Shown piece by piece: positions 7,723 through 16,520 of a stretch of DNA of 64,000 nt. Every line of letters begins with the position of its first letter. The stretch's first letter is position 1. A program made the position numbers and the translations under genes. Where the stretch lies: contig NZ_JBHJHQ010000002.1 in the NCBI RefSeq assembly GCF_042219825.1, forward strand, positions 496,001 to 560,000. Direction: 5' to 3'. The notes beneath the pieces were generated by a model. The model saw only the letters and a program-made list of their open reading frames with translations. It made no database searches and was not told the DNA's origin. This DNA comes from JBHJHP01 sp042219825 (GTDB taxonomy: Bacteria; Bacteroidota; Bacteroidia; Bacteroidales; UBA5342).

Positions 7723-8292
7723 ATGGGGATCAGGATTATTATAATCGGAATAGTATTTGCAGCTTCAGTTTTTGGAGTGCCTGCGCAAAATACTGTTGAT
7801 TTTAAGCATAAAAGCCTGCAGAAGGCACTTCAAAAATATGAAGTACCTTCTGTTGAACACCTTAGGGAAATTACCTTATCTGACTCCTTAATCAAAACGC
7901 ATGCGGTTAATGGTAAGTTTTTCCGGATAGTGGATGATCCTGAGGCGACCATCCTTTTTGTGTATGTTGGACGCGTGTTAAGCTGCAGGGCAGGAGGATG
8001 TTCCATCAACGGCAATAAAAATCATGACGGTGATTCAGAATATTTTGACTATTTCATGTTTTTTGATCCGGATAAAACCGTCCGCTTGGTGAAAGTATTT
8101 AATTATCAGGCTACACACGGTCAGGAAGTTACTGCCCGTGGATGGCTGAGGCAGTTTGCCGGATTTGATGGTACAGATAACCTTGATGTGGGAAAAAATA
8201 TCGATGCCATTTCCGGTGCTACAATTTCAGTGAATGCTCTAACATTTGATGTTCAGGAAAAGACAGGTATCTTACAGCGAATGAAATGGTAA
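7723..8292 (+). CDS. secreted FMN-binding domain protein with flavinylation motif
   Basis: 189 residues with a signal peptide (about 1-21, ending VPAQ). The C-terminal part carries DAISGATIS (161-169), the D-x-x-S-G-A-T motif in which the threonine is covalently joined to FMN by ApbE-type transferases in FMN-binding domains (PF04205 type). The middle holds a cysteine pair in SCRAGGCS (Cys88, Cys93). It likely acts as an extracytoplasmic flavin electron carrier, as in Rnf, Nqr and related flavinylation systems. No ApbE or partner oxidoreductase lies in this window. The link to the adjacent porin is unusual. Confidence 0.8.
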   Translation: MGIRIIIIGIVFAASVFGVPAQNTVDFKHKSLQKALQKYEVPSVEHLREITLSDSLIKTHAVNGKFFRIVDDPEATILFVYVGRVLSCRAGGCSINGNKNHDGDSEYFDYFMFFDPDKTVRLVKVFNYQATHGQEVTARGWLRQFAGFDGTDNLDVGKNIDAISGATISVNALTFDVQEKTGILQRMKW

Positions 8293-8374
8293 TTCTATTC
8301 CTCTCAGGGGTTTCCTAAACCTGAAATCATAGGGAACTATTCTTATTATTTGAAACAAAGACGTTTACTCTATT

Positions 8375-8405
8375 TTTGAAGATTACCATTCAAGCCTTAG
8401 ATTTG
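8375..8405 (+). promoter_or_regulatory. candidate promoter of the sensor kinase gene
   Basis: TTTG (8375-8378) and TAGATTTG (8398-8405) are 19 bp apart. The implied leader before the kinase ATG is about 240 nt. The 360-bp gap between the FMN-binding gene and the kinase shows nothing else clear. Confidence 0.45.
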
Positions 8406-8654
8406 TAGATGTATTCTTAGGGAATCTGATTTAGTACAAAGAATCGATCTGTAGTCAAAATCCGCTTCGGTACAAACACATTAATTGATCTTACATTTTA
8501 GATCTGCATCATTTTTGCATTATTCCTTATAACTACATATCTTAGAACACATATTTGTATGAATTAAGTTTTCTAATAAAACATTGCTTTCAGAATGTAA
8601 CCTGCAATAAAGTATATGTTTTAATAGTTAGTTGGGAAATAAATAAATCTGATT

Positions 8655-10457
8655 ATGAATAAACTGAAAATGGGAATAAATAAAAATATTTCTGCGGGGA
8701 CATTCAGTGCTGTTAATTCTGTTAATGAAGACTCAATCAGACTAGTAAACATGATAAGTTTACTCACAATCTCTATCCTGTTAATCGCGGCTGTATTGGA
8801 TCTTATATATTCGTCGTTCAATATAATCTATGACATTCTATGTGTCATAATTTTTACAGTTCCTGTTGTTTTAAATTATTTTGGAAAACAAACAGCATCC
8901 AAAATTCTGCTTCTGCTTATCTTTTTTTCCACCATTTACCTTGGTACATTTTACATGAAATTCGGAGAAATATTTCATGTTACCATTATTATTCCCATTT
9001 CGTTAGTTTTCATATTTTTCAATAATATAAGAGGTTGGAAATTATATTCCCTGCTTGTGATCACCATAACATATATTATTGTGACCTTGACTCAGGTGTT
9101 TGGCCAAAGTTCTGGTGTGACAGTTAATCAGTATATTGATTGGGGACTGTTTGTATTAACCATTGCCATATTCATATATTCTCATATCTTTTTTTCAAGG
9201 CAGGTTGCTTTGTCAAGAGGGAAATTAAAGCAGCAACTGCAATTTGAAAAAGCCATATCAGAGTTTTCACAGCTTATTCTGAGTAACGGATCAGATAGTC
9301 TGAAAAGAGGTCTTGAACTAATATTGAATACATCTAAAACGTCACGAATTTTTATTTATGAATATGACAGTGAATTTAAATATATAGGCAAAACACAGGA
9401 AGTATGTGCACCCGGAGTAAAGCAGGAAATAGATAATCCGGTTTTGCAGCATGTAGAGTTGCATGAAATCGGTTTCAGCAGGTGGGTTGAACACTTTGAA
9501 CAAAGGAGGCCCATTTCAGGAAATCTATCTGATTTTCCTGTCGTGGAAAAAAAGTTCTTAGAAAAGTTCGATATTAAGTCGATCCTTGCAATTCCTATAT
9601 ATTCCAATCATAAGTGGATTGGTTATATAGGATTCTCTGACATCTATAAATACCGGGTTTGGGATGATATTCATATTCATTTATTAACTGCAGTTGCCAA
9701 TATGGTAGGGATGCATATAAAAAAGCTTCGTGACGGTGAAAAAATAAAACAACAGAACGAAGAATTGCTTACTCTTAATGCCACAAAAGATAAGTTCTTT
9801 TCAATTGTTGCGCATGATTTAAGGAATCCCTATAACTCACTGATTGGTTTTAGTACTTTGTTGGAGGAGGAACTTGAAGGTGTTGAAAATATTACGGTTA
9901 AGAATTACTCCGCATTGATAAATAAGGGACTTTTGGGCGCATATAGCTATTTGAATAATCTCCTGGAATGGTCCAGATTACAAACTAAAAGAACAACGTA
10001 TCTCCCATCAACTTTTCAATTAAATAATTTGATCGACGAAACTATAGGGATCCTCAATCTTCAGGCACAAAGCAAAGCGATTACGATTAATACTTCTTTC
10101 GAAAATGAGATGGTTATAACGGCTGATAAGAATATGATCAAAACTGTAGTTTTGAACCTTATAACCAATGCGATAAAGTACAGTTATAAAGGCGAACATA
10201 TTAACGTATCCTGTTTTTACGATGATGGCTGTGCCTGCATTTCAATAGAAGATAACGGAATTGGAATTACAAAGGATCGTTGTGATAAACTTTTCAGCAT
10301 AAATGAATCGGTTAGTACACGGGGTACAATGGATGAGTCAGGAACAGGTTTGGGTTTAATACTTTGTAAGGAATTTATAGATTTACACAAGGGACATATT
10401 ACTCTCAGCAGCGAAATAAAAAAGGGCAGCACTTTTCAAATAAACATACCTGTTTAG
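8655..10457 (+). CDS. membrane sensor histidine kinase with GAF domain
   Basis: 600 residues. Five or six membrane helices lie at about 31-180. A coiled linker leads into a GAF-like domain (about 195-355), then a dimerisation/phosphoacceptor domain with His387 in FFSIVAHDLRNP, and an ATPase domain with the N box (NLITNAIKYS), G1 (DNGIGI) and G2 (GTGLGL). There is no receiver domain, so it needs a separate response regulator, and none is in this window. The signal is unknown. The gene stands alone, with a repeat element immediately downstream. Confidence 0.9.
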   Translation: MNKLKMGINKNISAGTFSAVNSVNEDSIRLVNMISLLTISILLIAAVLDLIYSSFNIIYDILCVIIFTVPVVLNYFGKQTASKILLLLIFFSTIYLGTFYMKFGEIFHVTIIIPISLVFIFFNNIRGWKLYSLLVITITYIIVTLTQVFGQSSGVTVNQYIDWGLFVLTIAIFIYSHIFFSRQVALSRGKLKQQLQFEKAISEFSQLILSNGSDSLKRGLELILNTSKTSRIFIYEYDSEFKYIGKTQEVCAPGVKQEIDNPVLQHVELHEIGFSRWVEHFEQRRPISGNLSDFPVVEKKFLEKFDIKSILAIPIYSNHKWIGYIGFSDIYKYRVWDDIHIHLLTAVANMVGMHIKKLRDGEKIKQQNEELLTLNATKDKFFSIVAHDLRNPYNSLIGFSTLLEEELEGVENITVKNYSALINKGLLGAYSYLNNLLEWSRLQTKRTTYLPSTFQLNNLIDETIGILNLQAQSKAITINTSFENEMVITADKNMIKTVVLNLITNAIKYSYKGEHINVSCFYDDGCACISIEDNGIGITKDRCDKLFSINESVSTRGTMDESGTGLGLILCKEFIDLHKGHITLSSEIKKGSTFQINIPV

Positions 10458-10481
10458 TATTGCATAAGAATGTACATATAA

Positions 10482-10528
10482 ATCCTCCATCCCGATGAAT
10501 TGGGACACCTCCTTTCAGGAAAGAAGGA
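10482..10528 (-). repeat. REP-like hairpin element
   Basis: On the minus strand it reads TCCTTCTTT, a short loop, AAAGGAGGTG, then a small stem-loop (TCCC/GGGA) and GGAGGAT at the end. The same layout and flanks recur at 42131-42184 and, weakly, at 305-352. Open frames across it are not real genes. Confidence 0.6.
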
Positions 10529-10700
10529 CAGTTCATAGCACATTTGAAAGCCATAACAAGGGATTTCGTGTGCTATACAAAAATCTTGGCTCTTATGTCT
10601 TGATTCTTGCATCTATAAAATCCTTGAATTATTCCTCTGAATTCCTTACATTTAAGCTGCCAAAATTGAAACAATTATCTCTATCGCAAAATTATTCACC

Positions 10701-10916
10701 ATGGAAAATTTACAACAATTACATGATTCATTTCCCTGGCTTTTACCGGTTCTCATCGTTGTTATGCTGTGGGAAGCAGTATGGAAAGTAATCGCATTAT
10801 GGAAATCGGCCCGTAATAATCAACTGGCCTGGTTTATCTGCATTGCCGTTTTTAATACCGCAGGTATTTTACCCATAGTATATATCTTAATGCAAAGAGG
10901 AAAGGCAAGAACCTAA
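10701..10916 (+). CDS. DUF5652-like small membrane protein
   Basis: 71 residues, two hydrophobic helices (about 13-33 and 42-62) around a WKVIALWKSARNNQ loop and the closing motif FNTAGILPIVYIL. This matches the DUF5652 pattern of tiny bacterial membrane proteins. No function is known. It is monocistronic, with no clear promoter box in the 240 bp upstream. Confidence 0.75.
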   Translation: MENLQQLHDSFPWLLPVLIVVMLWEAVWKVIALWKSARNNQLAWFICIAVFNTAGILPIVYILMQRGKART

Positions 10917-11028
10917 CAGGAAAATTCGCTTTTGTGTAAGTCATTACAGCAGTGTTATAAACAGTTTATAATGGTGTGGAAGCGTATTTGAATATGAAGG
11001 ATACTGGTTAATTTAATACCAGAATAAA

Positions 11029-11694
11029 ATGACTTCAGAATCTGACGTTGATGTTAAAAGCAGATATAAGATAAGCAATTATCTAACGTATAATGCTAAA
11101 GTACTGGATACATATGATAACAGTATCTGGATTCCAATTTTTAAACTTAAAGAGATAGATCAAAGCGTTGTTCTGGAATTGAAAGACGAGATAGATAAGA
11201 TTCACATTTTAGACATTGGATGTGCTACCGGCAGACTTCTGGAAACGCTTTCTCTTGCAGGTGCTAAAAACTTATATGGTACTGATATTGCCCCCAATAT
11301 TTTAAAGAAAGTTGAAGATAAAGCGAAAAAACAAAATATACACATTGACCTTAAAGTTGCTGATGCCGAAGTTAATATACCCTGGTCTGACAATATGTTT
11401 GACGTGGTTGCACTGACAGGCGTCTACCATCATTTCATTCAGCCGGAAAGAGCATTACGCGAAATATACCGGGTTCTAAAAAGGAATGGACGAGTTATTG
11501 TTATTGAACCACGATTTCCGGTTATAATTCGTCAGATACTTAATTTATACCTTAAATTTTTTATGCACGAAGGAGATCACAGGTTTTTTTCTCCTCGTAT
11601 AATAACTAAGGTTTCGCAATCTGTAGATTTCAAAGTCGGGTCAAAACCTAATAATATAGCAAGGTTTATGGTAAAAATGGTGTATCTAAAATGA
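11029..11694 (+). CDS. class I SAM-dependent methyltransferase
   Basis: 221 residues. Motif I is ILDIGCATGRLLE, the acidic motif II is LYGTDIAPNIL, and the later motifs are ADAEVNIPW, FDVVALTGVYHHF and LKRNGRVIVIEP. This is the Methyltransf_11/25 type. The C-terminus (residues about 165-221) is basic and hydrophobic, which may fit a lipid or quinone-like substrate, but the substrate cannot be assigned. Neighbouring genes are unrelated small enzymes. Confidence 0.85.
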   Translation: MTSESDVDVKSRYKISNYLTYNAKVLDTYDNSIWIPIFKLKEIDQSVVLELKDEIDKIHILDIGCATGRLLETLSLAGAKNLYGTDIAPNILKKVEDKAKKQNIHIDLKVADAEVNIPWSDNMFDVVALTGVYHHFIQPERALREIYRVLKRNGRVIVIEPRFPVIIRQILNLYLKFFMHEGDHRFFSPRIITKVSQSVDFKVGSKPNNIARFMVKMVYLK

Positions 11695-11834
11695 GCAGTA
11701 GAAAGAATTAAAAGGCATATCGGAATTTGAACTTTGAAATTGAAAAATTAACGGTATCACAGATAAAAGTTAAACAGAATCGGGTACATTGCGATTTCCA
11801 ATTATGATGGATTAAAACAAACAGAATCCTTAAG

Positions 11835-12407
11835 ATGGCAAAGATAAGAATACAGGATATAAGTAGCGGTAATATTGTGATATGCAGGGAACTCTGTAAT
11901 GAGTTGATGGCTTATCAGGCAGAGAAATCTCATTTCAGAACGGATGTGTTGCAGGAAATGACATTTGACAACAGACTAAAGCCAAGTTTCGAAAGTGCTC
12001 AAATGAAGAAGGTATTGGTAGCTTTTGATGGTGATACTCCGGTTGGCTATGTATATGCAGAGGTATCAGATGTGACAGAAGATTTGAAATATTACGTTCC
12101 TGACTGGGCCAACACTATTTATGAAAAAGGACAACTTATATTTTATCCTGACGAACAGAAACTGCCTTCCAGGCTGGGAACATTTAATAATATCTATATT
12201 AAACCGGAATATCATGGATTAAAGCTTGGTTATCAACTAAGCAATGAGGTGATAGAATGGATGAAAAGCATGGAAGGAATAACAGGTATATATGTTTATG
12301 TATCCAATGGAAATGAGGAGGTCGTGGATTTTTATAAGCGGTTCGGATTTGAATTCAGTCATGAAGTATTTGGTGGGTTTATAACAGCCTATTTTAAAAA
12401 AGTATAA
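11835..12407 (+). CDS. GNAT family N-acetyltransferase
   Basis: 190 residues with the GNAT core order: a strand KKVLVAFDGDTPVGYVYAEV, then NNIYIKPEYHGLKLGYQLSNEVIEWM (the acetyl-CoA pyrophosphate-binding Q/RxxGxG/A-like segment), and a final GIYVYVSNGNEEVVDFYKRFGFE strand-helix. The substrate is unknown. It is transcribed in the same direction as its neighbours, but gaps of over 70 bp argue for separate units. Confidence 0.85.
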   Translation: MAKIRIQDISSGNIVICRELCNELMAYQAEKSHFRTDVLQEMTFDNRLKPSFESAQMKKVLVAFDGDTPVGYVYAEVSDVTEDLKYYVPDWANTIYEKGQLIFYPDEQKLPSRLGTFNNIYIKPEYHGLKLGYQLSNEVIEWMKSMEGITGIYVYVSNGNEEVVDFYKRFGFEFSHEVFGGFITAYFKKV

Positions 12408-12481
12408 ACTAATATACCGTAACAAATCTCATATCGGCTACAATTTGAAGCATTAAAATACATCAATGAAGACTGGAAACA

Positions 12482-12778
12482 ATGAAAGGAATAAAATATA
12501 CATTTTCAGCTGAACCATGGCAATATAAAGGCAAGGGCAGTTGGTACTTCGTGACACTACCTCTGCCAGTATCTGAAGAGATCAGAACCACATTCAAATC
12601 AGAAGAGGAAGGCTGGGGCAGACTAAAAGCAACAGCAAGAGTAGGGAAAAGCGAGTGGAAAACCGCCATATGGTTTGACACCAAAACAAATGCATATTCC
12701 TTACCGTTAAAAGCAGAGATAAGGGCCGCTGAGAACCTTTCGGCAGGTAAACGTGTGGATGTCATTATCTGGATTTAA
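12482..12778 (+). CDS. DUF1905 domain protein
   Basis: 98 residues beginning with YTFSAEPWQYKGKGSWYFVT and continuing LPLPVSEEIR, WGRLKATARVG, WKTAIWFDTK and YSLPLKAEIR, the recognisable DUF1905 pattern (a small beta-barrel family). DUF1905 often occurs alone or fused to a YdeI/OmpD-associated tail; the tail is absent here. Function unknown. Confidence 0.85.
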   Translation: MKGIKYTFSAEPWQYKGKGSWYFVTLPLPVSEEIRTTFKSEEEGWGRLKATARVGKSEWKTAIWFDTKTNAYSLPLKAEIRAAENLSAGKRVDVIIWI

Positions 12779-12864
12779 CCAAACCATTTATACATAACGT
12801 AATGAATTCTGCCAACATGTTTAATGAAGGGGTTTCGAGCGGCATATTTAAATATTTTGACAGA

Positions 12865-13281
12865 CTATTTTAAAATCAGGGTATTACCATCTTTAGTTAC
12901 TGTGTATTGTTTTAGTGCCTGTGTAGCAGGACCATTTAATACTTCGCCTGAAGTTGAATAGATTGACCCGTGGCAGGGACAGGGTATTGTCCCCGATGAA
13001 TGGTTATAGCTGACGGTGCATTGCTGATGCGTACATAGCTTTGAAAGCGCCATATAGGTGTCCGTTCCTGTTCTGAAAATAATGATATTATCCTTATAGG
13101 CAAAACCTCCCACCGTTGACAGTTCAGAGTATGCAGCATCATTTAAGTCAATGACAATGTCATTCGAAGTATGGTTGTCAACCATGCCGTTATCTTCGGT
13201 ACAAGCATTAAAAAGCAGTGGTGAGGCAAAGAGCACGCTGCCGCCAATGGTCAGTTTTTTTATAAATTCTTTTCGTTCCAT
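12865..13281 (-). CDS. Rieske [2Fe-2S] lipoprotein
   Basis: 138 residues. The N-terminus MERKEFIKKLTIGG is Tat-like (RK rather than RR) and ends in a lipobox-like FNAC, so the protein is probably anchored on the outer face of a membrane. The Rieske ligands are in LCTHQQC (Cys-x-His, plus a disulfide Cys) and PCPCHGS (Cys-xx-His). It is the last gene of a minus-strand operon after the cupredoxin and DUF5777 genes (gaps of 1-2 bp). The set probably handles electrons in the envelope. No cytochrome b partner lies nearby, so this is not a bc1-type complex from what can be seen. Confidence 0.88.
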   Translation of the reverse strand: MERKEFIKKLTIGGSVLFASPLLFNACTEDNGMVDNHTSNDIVIDLNDAAYSELSTVGGFAYKDNIIIFRTGTDTYMALSKLCTHQQCTVSYNHSSGTIPCPCHGSIYSTSGEVLNGPATQALKQYTVTKDGNTLILK

Positions 13282-13282
13282 A

Positions 13283-14119
13283 TCAGTAATATTTTAATGT
13301 AAATTCTCGAATTAAATTAAACCCAAAGTAGATGTTACCGCTGGTCCATGAACCGGTCTTGCTGGAGTAAAATCCCTGGTTCAACATGGTTTGGTTGTTG
13401 GAAAAAATCAGTTGAAATAAATGCCCCCCAGTTGTAATATCAATGCCCAATGAAAGTGTATTATCCCCCGGAACCTGTTTGTTAAAGGCGTGCAGGTATT
13501 CCAGATTAAGAGAGACTTTTCTTACAATTTTTACTGATCCTGTAATTCCTGTAATAAAGAATGATAAGTCCTTATTCAGACCCGCAATGGTTCCGGTTTT
13601 AATGAATCCGGGGGACACCTGAAATCCAAAATTGCCAGTTTCTTTTGCGAGCAAAAGTTGCACATTTCCTGAGACCTTATCTGAAAATGAATTCATTGGC
13701 TCAGGGAAAAAATTTCTGATTGTAGGGACTGAACCCCCGGCGGAAATAACGGCTGTAAAAGGGAACCCGGACGTTTGACGCACCAGTCTTAGTTTTGCGA
13801 AAGCATCGTAGGTTTTCAACCATGTACTTCTGCCTATGCCCGCATTGAAGAATGATCCAAAACCATACTCAAATCCCAGTCGCATTGTTGCCTGATCAAG
13901 ACCGAATAACTCATAATAACCACCACTCACATCTCCGAAACGGTGCTGGACCAGGAGCAACAGTTCACCTTTATCTGCAAGATTGACAGACTGGTCATTA
14001 ACAATCCTGGTTCCCTTAAAAACGTATTCAACAGGTTCTGCATCCTGTGCTGTTGCACCAGGAGAGAACGCAATTGTGCAAATTAAACCCAAAAGTATTA
14101 TGGTAAATGATCTGTACAT
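13283..14119 (-). CDS. DUF5777 family beta-barrel protein
   Basis: 278 residues. A signal peptide (about 1-24, ending ATAQ) is followed by DAEPVEYVFKGTRIVNDQSV and LLVQHRFGDVSGGYYELFGLD, both characteristic of DUF5777. The protein is rich in alternating beta strands and ends in an aromatic strand (FTLKYY), consistent with an outer-membrane barrel. DUF5777 genes commonly sit beside redox or cytochrome genes in Bacteroidota; here it lies between a cupredoxin and a Rieske protein. Function unknown; it could be a channel for, or a docking site of, the surface cupredoxin. Confidence 0.8.
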   Translation of the reverse strand: MYRSFTIILLGLICTIAFSPGATAQDAEPVEYVFKGTRIVNDQSVNLADKGELLLLVQHRFGDVSGGYYELFGLDQATMRLGFEYGFGSFFNAGIGRSTWLKTYDAFAKLRLVRQTSGFPFTAVISAGGSVPTIRNFFPEPMNSFSDKVSGNVQLLLAKETGNFGFQVSPGFIKTGTIAGLNKDLSFFITGITGSVKIVRKVSLNLEYLHAFNKQVPGDNTLSLGIDITTGGHLFQLIFSNNQTMLNQGFYSSKTGSWTSGNIYFGFNLIREFTLKYY

Positions 14120-14121
14120 AG

Positions 14122-15387
14122 TTAGTTTTTTATGAATTTGAGAAGCATTCTGTCTTTATTATTCTGAAGTTCAACGAAATAAACTCCCGCTTTCAGTTCA
14201 TTCACTTTTATATCCATTACATTATTATAGGTTGAAATATGAACCTTCTGTTGCTTGCCTGAAATATCATAGATGGAATGGTATTCATAGCCGGAATCAT
14301 TCAACTGCAAGGTTAAAGCAGAAGAAACGGGATTGGGATATAGTGTTGGTGATTCACTGAGTGGAGCTATTATTGGTGTCACTGCCGATATATCTGTAAA
14401 GTTTGTATTATGTGTAAATGATAGTGTTGTATCTCTGCTGATACTGTTTAGTAATATTTGCCAGGAATGGTCAACAGGAGGCGCATCGTAAGTTCCGTTT
14501 CCGTTATGGTCTGCATAAAAATCAAGATTATAGGAACCAGCTGGAACTATGTTATAAGATTCAATGGAAAAATCAGGATTGATGATTTCTGATATCATCT
14601 TGTAATCGATGACTGATCCATTGGCAGCATCAACAAGGTAAAACGTTAATTTCTGTCCCAGATGCGGATTCATATTCATAAAATTCAAAGTCAGTTTATA
14701 TTTCCAGCTTATATCAGTGAAATTCGTGTTATGAACGAAATCAAGTATTACATCGTCTGAAACGTTATTGACCTCCATTCTCCAGGCGTGATCCGTTGGA
14801 GGCGTATCGTAAATGCCGTTTTCGTTAAAGTCAGCAAAGAAGTCCACATGATATGAATGTCCTTTTTCAAGGCCCGAAAGCTGGACAGAAAAGGAGGCAT
14901 CTATATCTTCTGTTTTTCGTTCAACTTCTTTTCCTGTCTCAGAATCAACTAATGAAAGATACAAGGTTTGACCGACGTGAGGATTCATGGATGAGAAGTT
15001 GATAGTTAAAGCATACCTCTGGTTGTTTTCTGAAGCTTCAACTGTGATTTTCCCTTTCATACCCAGACCGACATGCGGGTCACAATGGTAATTGTATATA
15101 CCTTGAGTATTGAATACATGTGAATAAACCCATCCGCTGCCCTGGCTGTTGCCAAATGATTCAGGGTTATCGGGATAGGTTGATTGTAATCCATCTACAT
15201 TATGCCATCCTTCTATATTTCTCCATTCGATCGTATCACCCTCGTTAATGGTTAATTCAGAAGGTGTGAAAACATTTATGGAAGCCTCTACGATGTGTTT
15301 TTTTTGAGCAAGACTAACGGATCCGTTGATTACAAAGAACAAAGTAATAAAGCTGGTAAGTTTACGAAGTGTAAATGTAGTTTTCAT
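14122..15387 (-). CDS. secreted cupredoxin-domain protein with T9SS sorting domain
   Basis: 421 residues from the ATG at 15387; an earlier in-frame ATG would put extra residues before the signal peptide MKTTFTLRKLTSFITLFFVI. A plastocyanin-like domain follows (about 31-116) with type-1 copper ligands His62, Cys102, His105 and Met110 (WHNV and CDPHVGLGM). Two similar beta domains of about 100 residues come next (RYALTINFSSMNPHVGQ and KYKLTLNFMNMNPHLGQ), each ending HNTNFTDIS. The type A T9SS sorting domain starts at LYPNP. The protein is probably exported to the cell surface as an electron carrier. It is first in an operon with DUF5777 and Rieske genes. Confidence 0.88.
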   Translation of the reverse strand: MKTTFTLRKLTSFITLFFVINGSVSLAQKKHIVEASINVFTPSELTINEGDTIEWRNIEGWHNVDGLQSTYPDNPESFGNSQGSGWVYSHVFNTQGIYNYHCDPHVGLGMKGKITVEASENNQRYALTINFSSMNPHVGQTLYLSLVDSETGKEVERKTEDIDASFSVQLSGLEKGHSYHVDFFADFNENGIYDTPPTDHAWRMEVNNVSDDVILDFVHNTNFTDISWKYKLTLNFMNMNPHLGQKLTFYLVDAANGSVIDYKMISEIINPDFSIESYNIVPAGSYNLDFYADHNGNGTYDAPPVDHSWQILLNSISRDTTLSFTHNTNFTDISAVTPIIAPLSESPTLYPNPVSSALTLQLNDSGYEYHSIYDISGKQQKVHISTYNNVMDIKVNELKAGVYFVELQNNKDRMLLKFIKN

Positions 15388-15672
15388 AAGCATTAATTTT
15401 ATAAGAGTTACGAATGATATTAGACTAAAAGGGTAAGTAACATTAACCCTCGTGTTTTCACACATGTACTTATTTCAAATGAAGTACACGGAACAGATAC
15501 TTGTGAGGGATGTGAGGAGGAAAATTGCAGTAAGGATAATTAGCATAATACATGTGATTCAGCTAACAATGCATTTAAAGAACAATGCATAAGAGAAATC
15601 AAAACCTAATACCTTTACTATACAATCGGAGATATCCATATTTTGCATTCAATTATTTAAATTGATTCTAAA

Positions 15673-15680
15673 CAAAAATA
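15673..15680 (-). promoter_or_regulatory. -7 box of the cupredoxin operon
   Basis: The complement reads TATTTTTG, matching TAnnTTTG. The leader to the cupredoxin ATG would be about 280 nt. No good -33 TTG is visible, as is common for activator-dependent promoters; the CRP-like site at 15702-15717 lies at the right distance. Confidence 0.45.
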
Positions 15681-15701
15681 TGGAGATGAAATAAGAAAGT
15701 C

Positions 15702-15717
15702 AGTGACTACAGTCACA
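15702..15717 (-). promoter_or_regulatory. CRP-like binding site upstream of the cupredoxin operon
   Basis: The minus strand reads TGTGA-CTGTAG-TCACT, one mismatch from the CRP consensus TGTGA-N6-TCACA. Its centre is about 40 bp upstream of the start predicted from the -7 box, the class II activator position. It overlaps the 3' end of the Crp/Fnr gene, whose recognition helix has the CRP-type residues. Confidence 0.55.
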
Positions 15718-16333
15718 CATGCATAACTTTTATTAATCCGGAATTCTGTTGAACCTTGTTTTCATATTCCAGTTTTTTAAGAATCCTTGTAACAACCTCT
15801 CTGGCTGTACCGAGATCATTGGCAATTTGTTTGTGGGAAATACGGATAGGATTTTGATTCTTAACTTTGATTTTTGATTTTAGGTAATTTAAAAGACGAA
15901 CATCCATTTTATTGAACAGTATATGATTAATCATCTCAATTAATTCGCTGTATCTTGCATTATAATGTTTAAAAAACAGCACATTCATTTCCGGATATTC
16001 TTTTAACCATTTAAATACTTTGTCAACCGGCATCAAAACTACCGATGAATCTTCTTCCGTTGAAGCAAAAACTCTGCTGGGAGAATTATCCAGACTGGCG
16101 TTAAAAGTCATAATACAACTTTCGTCGGGTTGTATATAGTAAAGCAATAATTCTTTATCTTCATTTTTAATAAAAACTTTAACCAGACCTTTAATCACAA
16201 TAGGAATATTTTTAATATACTGGCCCTCGTACATGACCTCTGTATTTCTGGGAACATCGATGGTTGTTGAATTTGCTTTGATGAGCTCAATAAGTTCAGC
16301 AGAAAGCGGAAGATGATCGATAGAAGCTGACAT
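15713..16333 (-). CDS. Crp/Fnr family transcriptional regulator
   Basis: 206 residues: a cyclic-nucleotide-binding-type beta roll (about 20-110), a dimer helix (about 115-140) and a winged helix with ISHKQIANDLGTAREVVTRILKKLE. In the recognition helix Arg178, Glu179 and Arg183 align with the CRP residues that read TGTGA, which predicts a CRP-like site. The N-terminal sensor lacks the FNR cysteine cluster (only Cys73 is present) and lacks the CRP cAMP pocket signature, so the ligand is unknown. It lies directly upstream of the cupredoxin operon and probably controls it. Confidence 0.88.
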   Translation of the reverse strand: MSASIDHLPLSAELIELIKANSTTIDVPRNTEVMYEGQYIKNIPIVIKGLVKVFIKNEDKELLLYYIQPDESCIMTFNASLDNSPSRVFASTEEDSSVVLMPVDKVFKWLKEYPEMNVLFFKHYNARYSELIEMINHILFNKMDVRLLNYLKSKIKVKNQNPIRISHKQIANDLGTAREVVTRILKKLEYENKVQQNSGLIKVMHV

Positions 16334-16483
16334 AGTATTATCGATTTGGTTAATACTTCAGTTGTTACAAATTTCCTTAAACTTTATTATATAATAAATA
16401 TTTATAAGCTTTTGTTTACTGAATTCAAATAAAATGGATGCTGTTTGTATAAGTGACCGTAAGCTTTAATTCATTAAAATTTA

Positions 16484-16491
16484 TAACTTTG
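16484..16491 (+). promoter_or_regulatory. -7 box of the DUF3788 gene
   Basis: TAACTTTG matches TAnnTTTG, 29 bp before the ATG at 16521. No good -33 element is visible. Confidence 0.5.
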
Positions 16492-16520
16492 AAAATTGCA
16501 AAACCTCTAAAACTCTTAAA

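Noticed and set aside
10495..10791. 98-codon plus-strand frame before the DUF5652 gene
   Set aside because: It begins within the REP-like element and overlaps the DUF5652 gene in another frame.
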